Origin: an uncultured Candidatus Melainabacteria bacterium
GTDB lineage: Bacteria > Cyanobacteriota > Vampirovibrionia > Gastranaerophilales > Gastranaerophilaceae
Assembly (NCBI GenBank): GCA_934675695.1
Contig: CAKURN010000039.1
Coordinates: 1 to 9,508 of the forward strand
DNA: 9,508 nucleotides
Direction of reading: 5' to 3'
Part shown: piece after piece, positions 1 through 5,500 of the stretch
Numbering within the stretch: the stretch's first letter is position 1
Layout: the number at the start of each line of letters is the position of its first letter
The notes under the pieces: generated by a model
Told to the model about the DNA's origin: nothing
Seen by the model: only the letters and a program-made list of their open reading frames with translations
The model's database searches: none
Program-made: the position numbers and the translations under genes

Positions 1-2266
1 CTTCAAAACCGCACTAGAGCTTCATTCTGACATGCTTTTAAATCCTTTGATTCCAAGAAAAGAATTAGAAAGAGAAAGACTCGTCGTTATAGAAGAAATA
101 TCGAAAACCAAAGATTCGCCCGACAATTTGCTTTTGGACAATATGTACGATATTCTTTATTCAAGAACAAATCACCCATACAAAAGAAACATCATAGGCA
201 AAAAAGAAATCATAGAAAACGTCACAAGAGAAGAAATTTTGTCTTATTTTAATAGATTTTATACCCCAGATGCCTATACAACAGTTGTTGTTGGGGATAT
301 TGATACAAAAGAAGCTTTAAAAGAGATTTCTTCTGCTTTTGATTGGGGAAATAAAAAAAACACTAAACAAGAAAAAATAAAATACCCAAAAGTCCGCCCT
401 TTAGAAAAAATAGAAATCAAAGAAGACACTATGGATATATCAAAAACCCATCTTATGTTTGGGTTTATTGCACCAAAGTTTTCTGATGAAAAAGACTCAA
501 TGGCATTAGACGTGCTGTCTTCTATTTTGACTGATGGAAAAAGTTCTATTCTAAACCAAATTTTAAAAGAACAGAAACAGCTCGTGATTTCAGTAAATTC
601 CGGAAATTATTCTCAGAAAGATAGCGGAATATTCTATATTTTAGCGACTTTAGACCCAAAAAATGAACAATGTGTCAAAAAAGAAATTTTAGAACAATTG
701 AAAAAAATCCAAAATGGCGAATTGTCGGATGAAAGCATTGAAAGAGCCAAAAAACTGATAAAAACAGACACATACTACTCTAGAGAATCAATATCCAATA
801 TCTCAAGCGAACTCGGGTATATGTTCACTTTTTCAAACAATGAAAATTACTATGACAATTACATAAAAAACATCGAAAAAATAACGAAACAAGACATTAT
901 AAAAGCAAGCAAAAAGTATCTTTTGTTAGACAAATACGCACTTTCCGTTGTTCGCCCTACAGGGTTCAAAGCAGTAAATAACGTGGCTTTTGCAGGTAAT
1001 GTAAAAGAGCCTGTTCTTTTAGAAGAAAAAGACAACACAAAAAAATACCTTCTTGATAATGGAATAAATTTAACAACAAAAAACAAAAAAACAAACTCAA
1101 TCGTTGCGATAGATATTTCTATAAAAGGTTCAAAAGCTGTAGAAAAAAAGCCCTCAACGGCACTTCTTTCAGCACTTTCAGCAACTAAAGGAACACAAAA
1201 TTTTACAAACACACAGTTGGCTGAATTTTTAGACGAAAATGGTATAAAACTCTCACTTTCCAGTGGCAACGACACGTTTTCAATACTTCTTCAAACAACA
1301 AAAGACAATTTAGATAAAGCATTCGTTGTCTTAGACGAAATTTTAAACAAACCCGTTTTTCCGGATAATGAAATTGCAAAAGTAAAAAACGTAAAAATCC
1401 AAGAACTAAAAGCAATTTCAGACAGTCCTTCATCTTTTGTGTTTGATGAATTTAAAAAACTTGCTTACCAAAATTCGATTTATGGGCAAAATTCAAAATT
1501 TATTTTAGACAACATAAACAAAGTTACAAGAGATGATATTGTTGAATATTATTCAAGGATAATTGATCCCGAAAATATGAATATAGCAGTCGTTGGCGAT
1601 ATAGACGAAGAAGAAATTGCACAAAAATTTCAAAACATATTGAAGAAAAATCCAAAAGGAACAAAATTTTCATACAACAAAGTAAACTATAGCCAGTTTA
1701 GACCGCAAAAAAATCTTGAAACTACAATATACAAAAACGAAGTACAAGCAAATTGGCTTGCTTTGGGCTTCAAAACTTGTAATATCAACAATAGAAAAGA
1801 CATTGCAACATTGAATGTTATAAATGCAATTTTGGGAGAAGGAATGTCATCTCGTCTTTTTGTCAAATTGAGAGAAGAAGAAGGTTTGGCTTATACCGTT
1901 GGTTCAACCGTTAATACGAATGTTTTAGACGGGGCATTTATTGCATACATCGGAACGAATGAAAAAAGCATAGAAAAAGCAAAACAAGGCATTTTAGAGC
2001 AAATAGAAATCCTAAAAACAGAAATGGTAACGACCTCTGAACTTAATGACGCAAAAAACAAAATCATGGGACAGTTCTTGATGTCGTTAGAAACAAATAT
2101 GGATGAAGCCGAATTGTTCAGTTGGTATAGTGTTTTGGGCAGAAATTTAGATGCGTTTGATGAGTATAAAAAAATGATTATGGAAGTAGAACAAGCAGAC
2201 ATAATCGAAGTCGCAAACAAATACTTTTCAAAACCTTATATCTATACTGTAGTTAAGAAAAAGTAG
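1..2266 (+). CDS. M16 family zinc metallopeptidase, two-repeat form (5' partial)
   Basis: The reading frame is open from base 2, and the residues before the first ATG (base 32: FKTALELHSD) fit the M16 N-terminal domain, so the true start is upstream. Numbering from that ATG, the first peptidase domain ends near residue 105. It keeps the ERERLVVIEEI segment, whose second Glu (E22) is probably the distal zinc ligand; the HxxEH part must lie outside the window. The first M16C domain covers about 136-308. A second M16N-like domain (about 338-525) has no HxxEH: the expected place reads STALLSALSATKGT. The second M16C domain (about 570-740) has the conserved SSRLF and LREEEGLAY segments (R614, Y621), which are absent from the first M16C. 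This is the known split of roles between M16B partner subunits, here in one chain. It probably degrades peptides; no signal peptide can be judged. It ends with TAG before a hairpin terminator. Family call firm, substrate unknown. Confidence 0.93.
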   Translation, partial: FKTALELHSDMLLNPLIPRKELERERLVVIEEISKTKDSPDNLLLDNMYDILYSRTNHPYKRNIIGKKEIIENVTREEILSYFNRFYTPDAYTTVVVGDIDTKEALKEISSAFDWGNKKNTKQEKIKYPKVRPLEKIEIKEDTMDISKTHLMFGFIAPKFSDEKDSMALDVLSSILTDGKSSILNQILKEQKQLVISVNSGNYSQKDSGIFYILATLDPKNEQCVKKEILEQLKKIQNGELSDESIERAKKLIKTDTYYSRESISNISSELGYMFTFSNNENYYDNYIKNIEKITKQDIIKASKKYLLLDKYALSVVRPTGFKAVNNVAFAGNVKEPVLLEEKDNTKKYLLDNGINLTTKNKKTNSIVAIDISIKGSKAVEKKPSTALLSALSATKGTQNFTNTQLAEFLDENGIKLSLSSGNDTFSILLQTTKDNLDKAFVVLDEILNKPVFPDNEIAKVKNVKIQELKAISDSPSSFVFDEFKKLAYQNSIYGQNSKFILDNINKVTRDDIVEYYSRIIDPENMNIAVVGDIDEEEIAQKFQNILKKNPKGTKFSYNKVNYSQFRPQKNLETTIYKNEVQANWLALGFKTCNINNRKDIATLNVINAILGEGMSSRLFVKLREEEGLAYTVGSTVNTNVLDGAFIAYIGTNEKSIEKAKQGILEQIEILKTEMVTTSELNDAKNKIMGQFLMSLETNMDEAELFSWYSVLGRNLDAFDEYKKMIMEVEQADIIEVANKYFSKPYIYTVVKKK

Positions 2267-2310
2267 ACAAAGTACATCAAAAATTTACTATAGTTCAGTG
2301 TTTATAGATA

Positions 2311-2349
2311 AAAATAACCCTCGTTCCAGTTTTGATTGAGGGTTATTTT
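2311..2349. terminator. Bidirectional hairpin terminator between convergent genes
   Basis: A perfect 12-bp stem (2311-2322 with 2338-2349, AAAATAACCCTC and its complement) encloses a 15-base loop. It is T-rich on the plus side and ends in T-rich sequence on the minus side too. It sits 44 bases after the M16 stop codon and directly abuts the stop codon of the HNH gene coming from the other strand, so it can serve both transcripts. Confidence 0.85.
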
Positions 2350-2350
2350 A

Positions 2351-2845
2351 TTATAGCAATTCATCTATTTTTTCAATTCTGCTATGAACAATAGAATGCT
2401 CTGCTGCTGTTAATAAAATTAAATTATTAACACTATTATCATCTCCATCATTTGTAATATGATGAACTTGATAACCATCACCTTTAACTTTGTTTAAAAA
2501 AGTATAAGCAACAAAATCATAGATATAGTCTTTTATTAATTTTTGGTCTTCTAATACCAAATAACCCCATTTAATTCTGCCGGTTTCAGACTCTATTTCT
2601 TCTGTTTGATGTTGTATTTTTCCTTCAAATTTTATTCTACCTAAATTGCTAACCAAATATTCAGGATTTCGTGGAAAATTTTTCCAAATTTCTCCATCTA
2701 AATCATTTTCATCATAATTTTTTGAAGCGTAAGTTTTTCTGATTGCTTCTTTATTTTCAATTTTGTCATACTTAATTAACTCTTGTTGCAAGTTAAGTAA
2801 TTGTTTTATATATTCATCTTTTGTAACAGTTCTATCTATATTCAT
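2351..2845 (-). CDS. Free-standing NUMOD4/HNH homing-type endonuclease
   Basis: This 164-residue protein has three parts. Residues 1-50 are charged, probably helical and unrecognised. Residues about 52-72 (EIWKNFPRNPEYLVSNLGR) match the NUMOD4 DNA-recognition motif found in phage and intron-encoded nucleases. Residues about 125-155 form an HNH/beta-beta-alpha-metal site, with YQVHHITND, the DDNSVNNLILL segment, and EH followed by a further His (H128, H129, N141, H150, H154). All expected catalytic positions are visible, so it is probably active as a DNA nickase or endonuclease. The start at 2845 has an AAGGGA ribosome binding site 6 bases upstream. The gene lies alone between a housekeeping protease and a tRNA locus and is convergent with the former. 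No intron, intein or phage gene is visible around it. Such genes usually spread as selfish elements; its target is unknown. Confidence 0.85.
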   Translation of the reverse strand: MNIDRTVTKDEYIKQLLNLQQELIKYDKIENKEAIRKTYASKNYDENDLDGEIWKNFPRNPEYLVSNLGRIKFEGKIQHQTEEIESETGRIKWGYLVLEDQKLIKDYIYDFVAYTFLNKVKGDGYQVHHITNDGDDNSVNNLILLTAAEHSIVHSRIEKIDELL

Positions 2846-2864
2846 TTTGTTCCCTTTTTATGAT

Positions 2865-2870
2865 ATTATA
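2865..2870 (-). promoter_or_regulatory. Candidate -10 box of the HNH gene
   Basis: A perfect TATAAT lies on the minus strand 19 bases upstream of the HNH start codon, which would give a very short leader containing just the ribosome binding site. No good -35 box is seen at 16-18 bases, so this is a weak prediction. Confidence 0.4.
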
Positions 2871-2959
2871 AGTCATCTTGATGAATTTTGCTAGTATTTT
2901 TCAGAATATTATGAGCATTAGAGTGTCAGTATATGTAGAACTTTGGCTCGCTTTGATAT

Positions 2960-2978
2960 AAAAAGGAGACGAAGTCTC
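2960..2978 (-). terminator. Second (distal) terminator downstream of tRNA-Met
   Basis: On the minus strand, GAGAC-TTC-GTCTC (2966-2978) forms a 5-bp hairpin with a 3-base loop, followed by CC and a run of five T (complement of 2960-2964). It lies just downstream of the stronger terminator at 2985-3016, so the two would act in tandem on the tRNA transcript. Confidence 0.55.
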
Positions 2979-2984
2979 GACCAT

Positions 2985-3016
2985 AAAAAAAGAACCCTTT
3001 TTCAAGGATTCTTTTT
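2985..3016 (-). terminator. Rho-independent terminator of tRNA-Met
   Basis: A 13-bp stem (2987-2999 with 3004-3016) has a 4-base loop. Read on the minus strand it contains one G-U wobble (opposite C2995/A3008) and ends in a run of seven T, right after the tRNA 3' end. On the plus strand the same pair is a C-A mismatch, so the minus-strand reading is favoured. Confidence 0.8.
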
Positions 3017-3018
3017 AT

Positions 3019-3092
3019 TAGCTGGGGAGAGACTTGAACTCTCGACCTCTCGGGTATGAGCCGAACGCTCTAGCCAGCTGAGCTACCCAGCC
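3019..3092 (-). tRNA. tRNA-Met (anticodon CAT), elongator type
   Basis: A full cloverleaf can be drawn on the minus strand. The acceptor GGCTGGG pairs with CCCAGCT, with a G1-U72 wobble. The D-stem is GCTC/GAGC, the anticodon stem TTCGG/CCGAG, and the loop CTCATAC places CAT at 34-36. The variable loop is AGGTC, and the T-stem GAGAG/CTCTC carries the loop TTCAAGT. The discriminator is A. CCA is not encoded, so it must be added after transcription. The G1-U72 pair, the D-arm and the ...CATAC CCG... loop closely resemble the Bacillus subtilis elongator tRNA-Met as I remember it. The initiator type would show a 1-72 mismatch and three G-C pairs below the anticodon, which are absent. A lysidine-modified tRNA-Ile2 is the alternative, less likely. 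Confidence 0.93.
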
Positions 3093-3103
3093 ATATAATT
3101 ATT
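3079..3103. repeat. 25-bp direct repeat, copy 1 (tRNA-Met 5' end plus upstream bases)
   Basis: This stretch contains the first 14 bases of the tRNA-Met gene (acceptor 5' strand and the start of the D-arm) and the 11 bases before it. An identical copy lies at 3180-3204, 101 bases away. Similarity stops sharply at both ends. Confidence 0.95.
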
Positions 3104-3133
3104 CAATTTTTCTTTCTTATGGCTTAAGTTTGT

Positions 3134-3149
3134 CTAGAGCTTGCTCTAG
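3134..3149. repeat. Short perfect inverted repeat in the tRNA leader
   Basis: CTAGAGC and GCTCTAG flank a 2-base centre. The sequence could form a small hairpin in the RNA ahead of tRNA-Met, or be a protein site. No T-run follows, so it is not a terminator. CTCTAG also occurs within the tRNA D-arm. Confidence 0.5.
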
Positions 3150-3158
3150 TTTTCTTAA
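3147..3158. repeat. 12-bp direct repeat, copy 1 (partner at 3206-3217)
   Basis: TAGTTTTCTTAA on the plus strand recurs exactly at 3206-3217, an offset of 59 bases. The two copies bracket copy 2 of the 25-bp tRNA repeat, so this stretch has undergone more than one small duplication or replication slippage. Confidence 0.7.
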
Positions 3159-3179
3159 TTCGCAACTAACGTCACTCAT

Positions 3180-3204
3180 TGAGCTACCCAGCCATATAAT
3201 TATT
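3180..3204. repeat. 25-bp direct repeat, copy 2 (orphan tRNA-Met 5' end)
   Basis: This is an exact copy of 3079-3103: a truncated tRNA-Met 5' end in the same orientation as the intact gene, lying upstream of it. What follows does not continue as a tRNA (no anticodon arm or T-arm), so it is not a second functional tRNA gene. Confidence 0.95.
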
Positions 3205-3205
3205 T

Positions 3206-3217
3206 TAGTTTTCTTAA
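3206..3217. repeat. 12-bp direct repeat, copy 2
   Basis: Exact match to 3147-3158, located one base beyond the end of the orphan tRNA fragment. Confidence 0.7.
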
Positions 3218-3270
3218 CCTGTAACCAATACCATTTATTAGGTATTTATAGCTACAACGTCAACAAAAAA

Positions 3271-3299
3271 ATTATCCCACAAGCATTGAAAAATATCAA
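3271..3299 (-). promoter_or_regulatory. Sigma70-type promoter reading toward tRNA-Met
   Basis: On the minus strand, TTGATA (3294-3299) and GATAAT (3271-3276) are separated by exactly 17 bases. A TGG just before the -10 box matches an extended -10. Each box matches consensus at five of six positions. Transcription would start near 3264 and reach the tRNA after about 170 bases of leader that contains the orphan tRNA fragment. The promoter lies just past the terminator of the preceding gene, as expected for an independent unit. A poorer alternative within the leader is TTGACG, 17 bases, TAATAA. Confidence 0.65.
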
Positions 3300-3344
3300 G
3301 TATGTTATTTATATTTAATAAAACAAGTTCTAATAAAAATCCAA

Positions 3345-3369
3345 AAACCCCGATATAATATCGGGGTTT
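3345..3369 (-). terminator. Strong hairpin terminator of the Cys-rich small-protein gene
   Basis: An 11-bp perfect stem (AAACCCCGATA and its complement) has a 3-base loop, with a T-rich run following on the minus strand (complement of 3343-3347, then further T-rich sequence after GG). It begins 7 bases after the stop codon of the 90-residue gene. Confidence 0.85.
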
Positions 3370-3375
3370 GAAATT

Positions 3376-3648
3376 TTAGTCATTATCTTCTACTTGTTTT
3401 GGTGGCATTTGTTTTTCGCCATGTTTCATTTTTTTATGTTCAAATTCTTGAACATCGCTATATGGTGGTCTTTTAAACCCACCGCAAGGTGGCATTGGTG
3501 GTCTATGAAGCGCAAAAAACAAACACATTGCACAATAAAAACCAATAAAAGTACCTATTGCAATCGCCAAAATTTTCTTTACAACTTTACAAAATTCGCA
3601 TTTACATTCACATTCTTGCTCTATTGTTTCTTTAATTTCTTCAGGCAT
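3376..3648 (-). CDS. Small cysteine-rich single-pass membrane protein, unknown function
   Basis: I do not recognise this 90-residue protein. An acidic N-terminus leads into a dense Cys cluster (C13, C15, C17, C20 in ECECKCEFCK). One hydrophobic segment follows (about 24-47), with two more Cys inside (C39, C42). After it come a Pro-rich stretch with C55 (RPPMPPCGGFKRPP) and a charged, His/Lys-rich tail. The Lys pair before the hydrophobic segment suggests the N-terminus stays in the cytoplasm. The Cys cluster could bind a metal or form disulfides, but no named motif fits well. It is a real gene judging from an ideal AAGGAG ribosome binding site 6 bases before the ATG, a strong terminator just past the stop, and isolated placement. 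A palindrome lies 33 bases upstream of the start. It appears to be a single-gene unit or a poorly separated tail of the upstream operon. Confidence 0.8.
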   Translation of the reverse strand: MPEEIKETIEQECECKCEFCKVVKKILAIAIGTFIGFYCAMCLFFALHRPPMPPCGGFKRPPYSDVQEFEHKKMKHGEKQMPPKQVEDND

Positions 3649-3680
3649 AAATTTCTCCTTAACAAACTTTTAACACGTTT

Positions 3681-3697
3681 TTCTACATAATGTAGAA
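3681..3697. promoter_or_regulatory. Perfect 17-bp palindrome, possible operator
   Basis: TTCTACAT and ATGTAGAA flank a single central base, 33 bases upstream of the Cys-rich protein's start codon. No T-run follows on either strand, so it is better explained as a dimeric repressor site than as a terminator. TACA/TGTA half sites recall BlaI/MecI/CopY-type operators, but the spacing here is one base longer. The half site with its flank (TGTAGAAC) also occurs at 2934-2941, upstream of the HNH gene. Confidence 0.45.
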
Positions 3698-3720
3698 CGA
3701 AACAAAAAATATTTTGTTCG
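3698..3720. repeat. AT-rich inverted repeat after the fusion-enzyme gene, weak terminator candidate
   Basis: CGAAACAAAA and TTTTGTTCG pair over nine positions with one bulged base, 25 bases past the stop codon of the aminotransferase/HAD gene on the minus strand. The T-run after it is short, so termination may be leaky and the small Cys-rich gene may be partly cotranscribed. A possible -10 box (CATAAT, complement of 3721-3726) lies next to it without a clear -35. Confidence 0.35.
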
Positions 3721-3744
3721 ATTATGTTTAAAATATTTTAAATT

Positions 3745-5493
3745 TTAATTTATGTCTTTTAAAAATTCAACCACTTTTTTAATATCATCAAGGATATAAT
3801 TCGCCCCTAAATGCTTGAAATTGTTGACCATTACGCCAAAATCGCTATCAGGAGAAACAACCCCTATCGTTTCTACATTTGCACCATTGCCTGAAATTAT
3901 ATCGTCAACGCTATCACCAAGGTATTTTATGTCATTATGCGGACAATGTTCCAAAATCTCAAACACGCCTTTTGAGTGAGGTTTTAGCATATTTTTCGGC
4001 AAATCATCACTCGTTACATAGTAATAGAAGTATTTATCTATGTCGAATTTGTCGAATGAGTATTTTGTTTCTTCTTTCAATCTGCCTGTAAACACTACAA
4101 GGTCGTATTTTTGGATTAATTTTTCAAAAATCTCAGGTGAGATAAGAAGTTTTTCTTCATCTATGAGATATTTTTTTGTTTTCGATTTGTCATTTGGGTT
4201 GAAGAACAAATTTTGAAAAACGCTGATTATCTCAGCTATTTCTATATTGTAGCCATATTTTTTCAACAAAAATTGAACAACGTCCCAATCACAATTCATT
4301 CCGCCTTGATTTTTTACTTCTTGAATTTCAGAAATTTCAATCTCTTTTTTTGAAAAATATTCAAAAGTTTCTTTTATCGCCATTAAATAAGATTTTGAAA
4401 CATCAAAAATTACACCGTCTACATCGAAAATCAAAACATCTTTTGTTTTTAGTAATTCAAGAATCAATTTTACACCACTGACTTTTGGAACTGTAATTCT
4501 AAGACATGTAGAAATCGGTGAATTTTTTGGAAAATTTTGGACTATTATGCCGTTTTTCTTTAATTTTTCATAGCAAAAATCACAATATGACTTAAAATCG
4601 CACAAAATGAAGTTTCCATGGCTTTCAAAAGGTTCAAATCCCAAATTTTTTAAACCCTTAAAAAGTTCACATCTAGCGTTTTCATTTAGTTCTTTAATTT
4701 CGTTCAGTCTTTTTTCGTCATTTAATGCACTAATTGCACAATTCATAGCGATAATATTGACGTTATAGGGTGATGTTACTTTTTTCATATTAGCGATAAA
4801 ATTTTCATTTGAAAGAGCAAAACCAATCCTTAAGCCGGCTAGAGCATAATCTTTTGAAAAAGATTTTACAATCACAATATTATCGAATTTCTTCATTAAA
4901 TCGATGTAATCTTCAATCACAACGCCTTGTGCAAAATTTATATAAGTACAATCGATAACAAGCAAAACATTAGGCAATTTTTGTGCCAAAATTTCAACAA
5001 TAGAGGGTCTGACTAAATCGCCTGTTGGGTTGTTGGGTGTTGCGATGTAGATTATTTTTGTTTTCGATGAAACGTTTTCTATTATTTTGTCTTTATTAAA
5101 AACGAAATTTTCATCGTATTCTATTTGTTTAATTTTGCCGCCATTAAGTTTTGCATACAAAAGAGGCATTGAAAAAGTAGGATTGTATGTCAAAAGCTCA
5201 TCGTCTTCTTCGATGAATGTTTCCATTATGATTTTCAGTGCTTCATCGCAGCCATTAGTCAACAAAATATTGTCTTTTGAAAGCTCGTATATTTTTGCTA
5301 ATTTGTCAACCAATTTTCCATAAGCCGGATAATAAGAAATATCTTCTTTGTTGATACTTTTTATAACATTAAAAATTAAATCTGAAATCCCGTATAAATT
5401 TTCGTTTGAGTTTAATTTTAATCGCCAATCTTTTCTATAAAAATCTGTTTCAAAAGGTTCAATACCGTCTAAAAATTTGTTCATACTAATCAT
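3745..5493 (-). CDS. Fused HisC-like aminotransferase and HAD-IA phosphatase
   Basis: This 582-residue chain contains two complete enzymes. Residues about 5-345 are a fold-type I PLP aminotransferase of the histidinol-phosphate (HisC) type: LNSNENLYG, ATPNNPTG (151-158), D181/Y184, SFSKDYALAGLRIG with the PLP lysine K214, and R332 in LRITV. Residues 351-582 are a HAD hydrolase with all four motifs: DVDGVIFD (nucleophile D356, acid D358), VFTGR (T469), K504 and GDSVDD (526-531). The GGMNCDW segment in the cap fits the small HAD-IA subgroup I remember from cyanobacteria. The linker is only a few residues. It may make histidinol-phosphate and then dephosphorylate it, which is inferred. Other phosphorylated amino-alcohol products are possible. 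The start is uncertain: ATG at 5493 (7 bases past the folC stop) or 5484; neither has a clear ribosome binding site. An upstream ATG at 5556 lies inside folC and adds residues unlike HisC. Confidence 0.88.
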   Translation of the reverse strand: MISMNKFLDGIEPFETDFYRKDWRLKLNSNENLYGISDLIFNVIKSINKEDISYYPAYGKLVDKLAKIYELSKDNILLTNGCDEALKIIMETFIEEDDELLTYNPTFSMPLLYAKLNGGKIKQIEYDENFVFNKDKIIENVSSKTKIIYIATPNNPTGDLVRPSIVEILAQKLPNVLLVIDCTYINFAQGVVIEDYIDLMKKFDNIVIVKSFSKDYALAGLRIGFALSNENFIANMKKVTSPYNVNIIAMNCAISALNDEKRLNEIKELNENARCELFKGLKNLGFEPFESHGNFILCDFKSYCDFCYEKLKKNGIIVQNFPKNSPISTCLRITVPKVSGVKLILELLKTKDVLIFDVDGVIFDVSKSYLMAIKETFEYFSKKEIEISEIQEVKNQGGMNCDWDVVQFLLKKYGYNIEIAEIISVFQNLFFNPNDKSKTKKYLIDEEKLLISPEIFEKLIQKYDLVVFTGRLKEETKYSFDKFDIDKYFYYYVTSDDLPKNMLKPHSKGVFEILEHCPHNDIKYLGDSVDDIISGNGANVETIGVVSPDSDFGVMVNNFKHLGANYILDDIKKVVEFLKDIN

Positions 5494-5500
5494 AAAAAAA

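Larger units (their letters stand above)
3117..3179 (-). other. 20-codon reading frame between the tRNA repeat copies (possible gene relic)
   Basis: The frame starts MSDVSCEL, ends LDKLKP and stops with TAA. It is Leu/Lys/Glu-rich with a heptad-like, helical pattern and looks protein-like despite its length. The ATG directly abuts copy 2 of the 25-bp repeat, and no ribosome binding site precedes it (the bases before it are TAGCTCA of the tRNA copy). The frame stays open upstream through the repeat for only about 18 more codons. It may be the surviving 3' end of a gene lost by deletion, or chance. It is not called as a functional gene. Confidence 0.25.

Noticed and set aside
32..34. ATG at 32 as the true start of the M16 peptidase
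   Set aside because: The frame is open to the window edge and the preceding residues fit the M16 domain, so the gene is cut by the window.
2960..2981. Relic of a tRNA T-arm (GGTCGAGACTTC resembles GGTCGAGAGTTC of tRNA-Met)
   Set aside because: The match is short and needs a gap, and the sequence is well explained as a terminator hairpin with a T-run.
3180..3204. A second tRNA gene
   Set aside because: Only the 5' acceptor strand and part of the D-arm are present; no anticodon arm, T-arm or 3' acceptor strand follows.
3130..3318. 62-codon plus-strand reading frame
   Set aside because: It runs antisense through the tRNA leader, the repeats and the promoter, has no clear ribosome binding site and gives no protein-like sequence.
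3681..3697. BlaI/MecI operator
   Set aside because: Half sites are similar, but spacing differs by one base and no such regulator gene is in the window; kept only as an unassigned palindrome.
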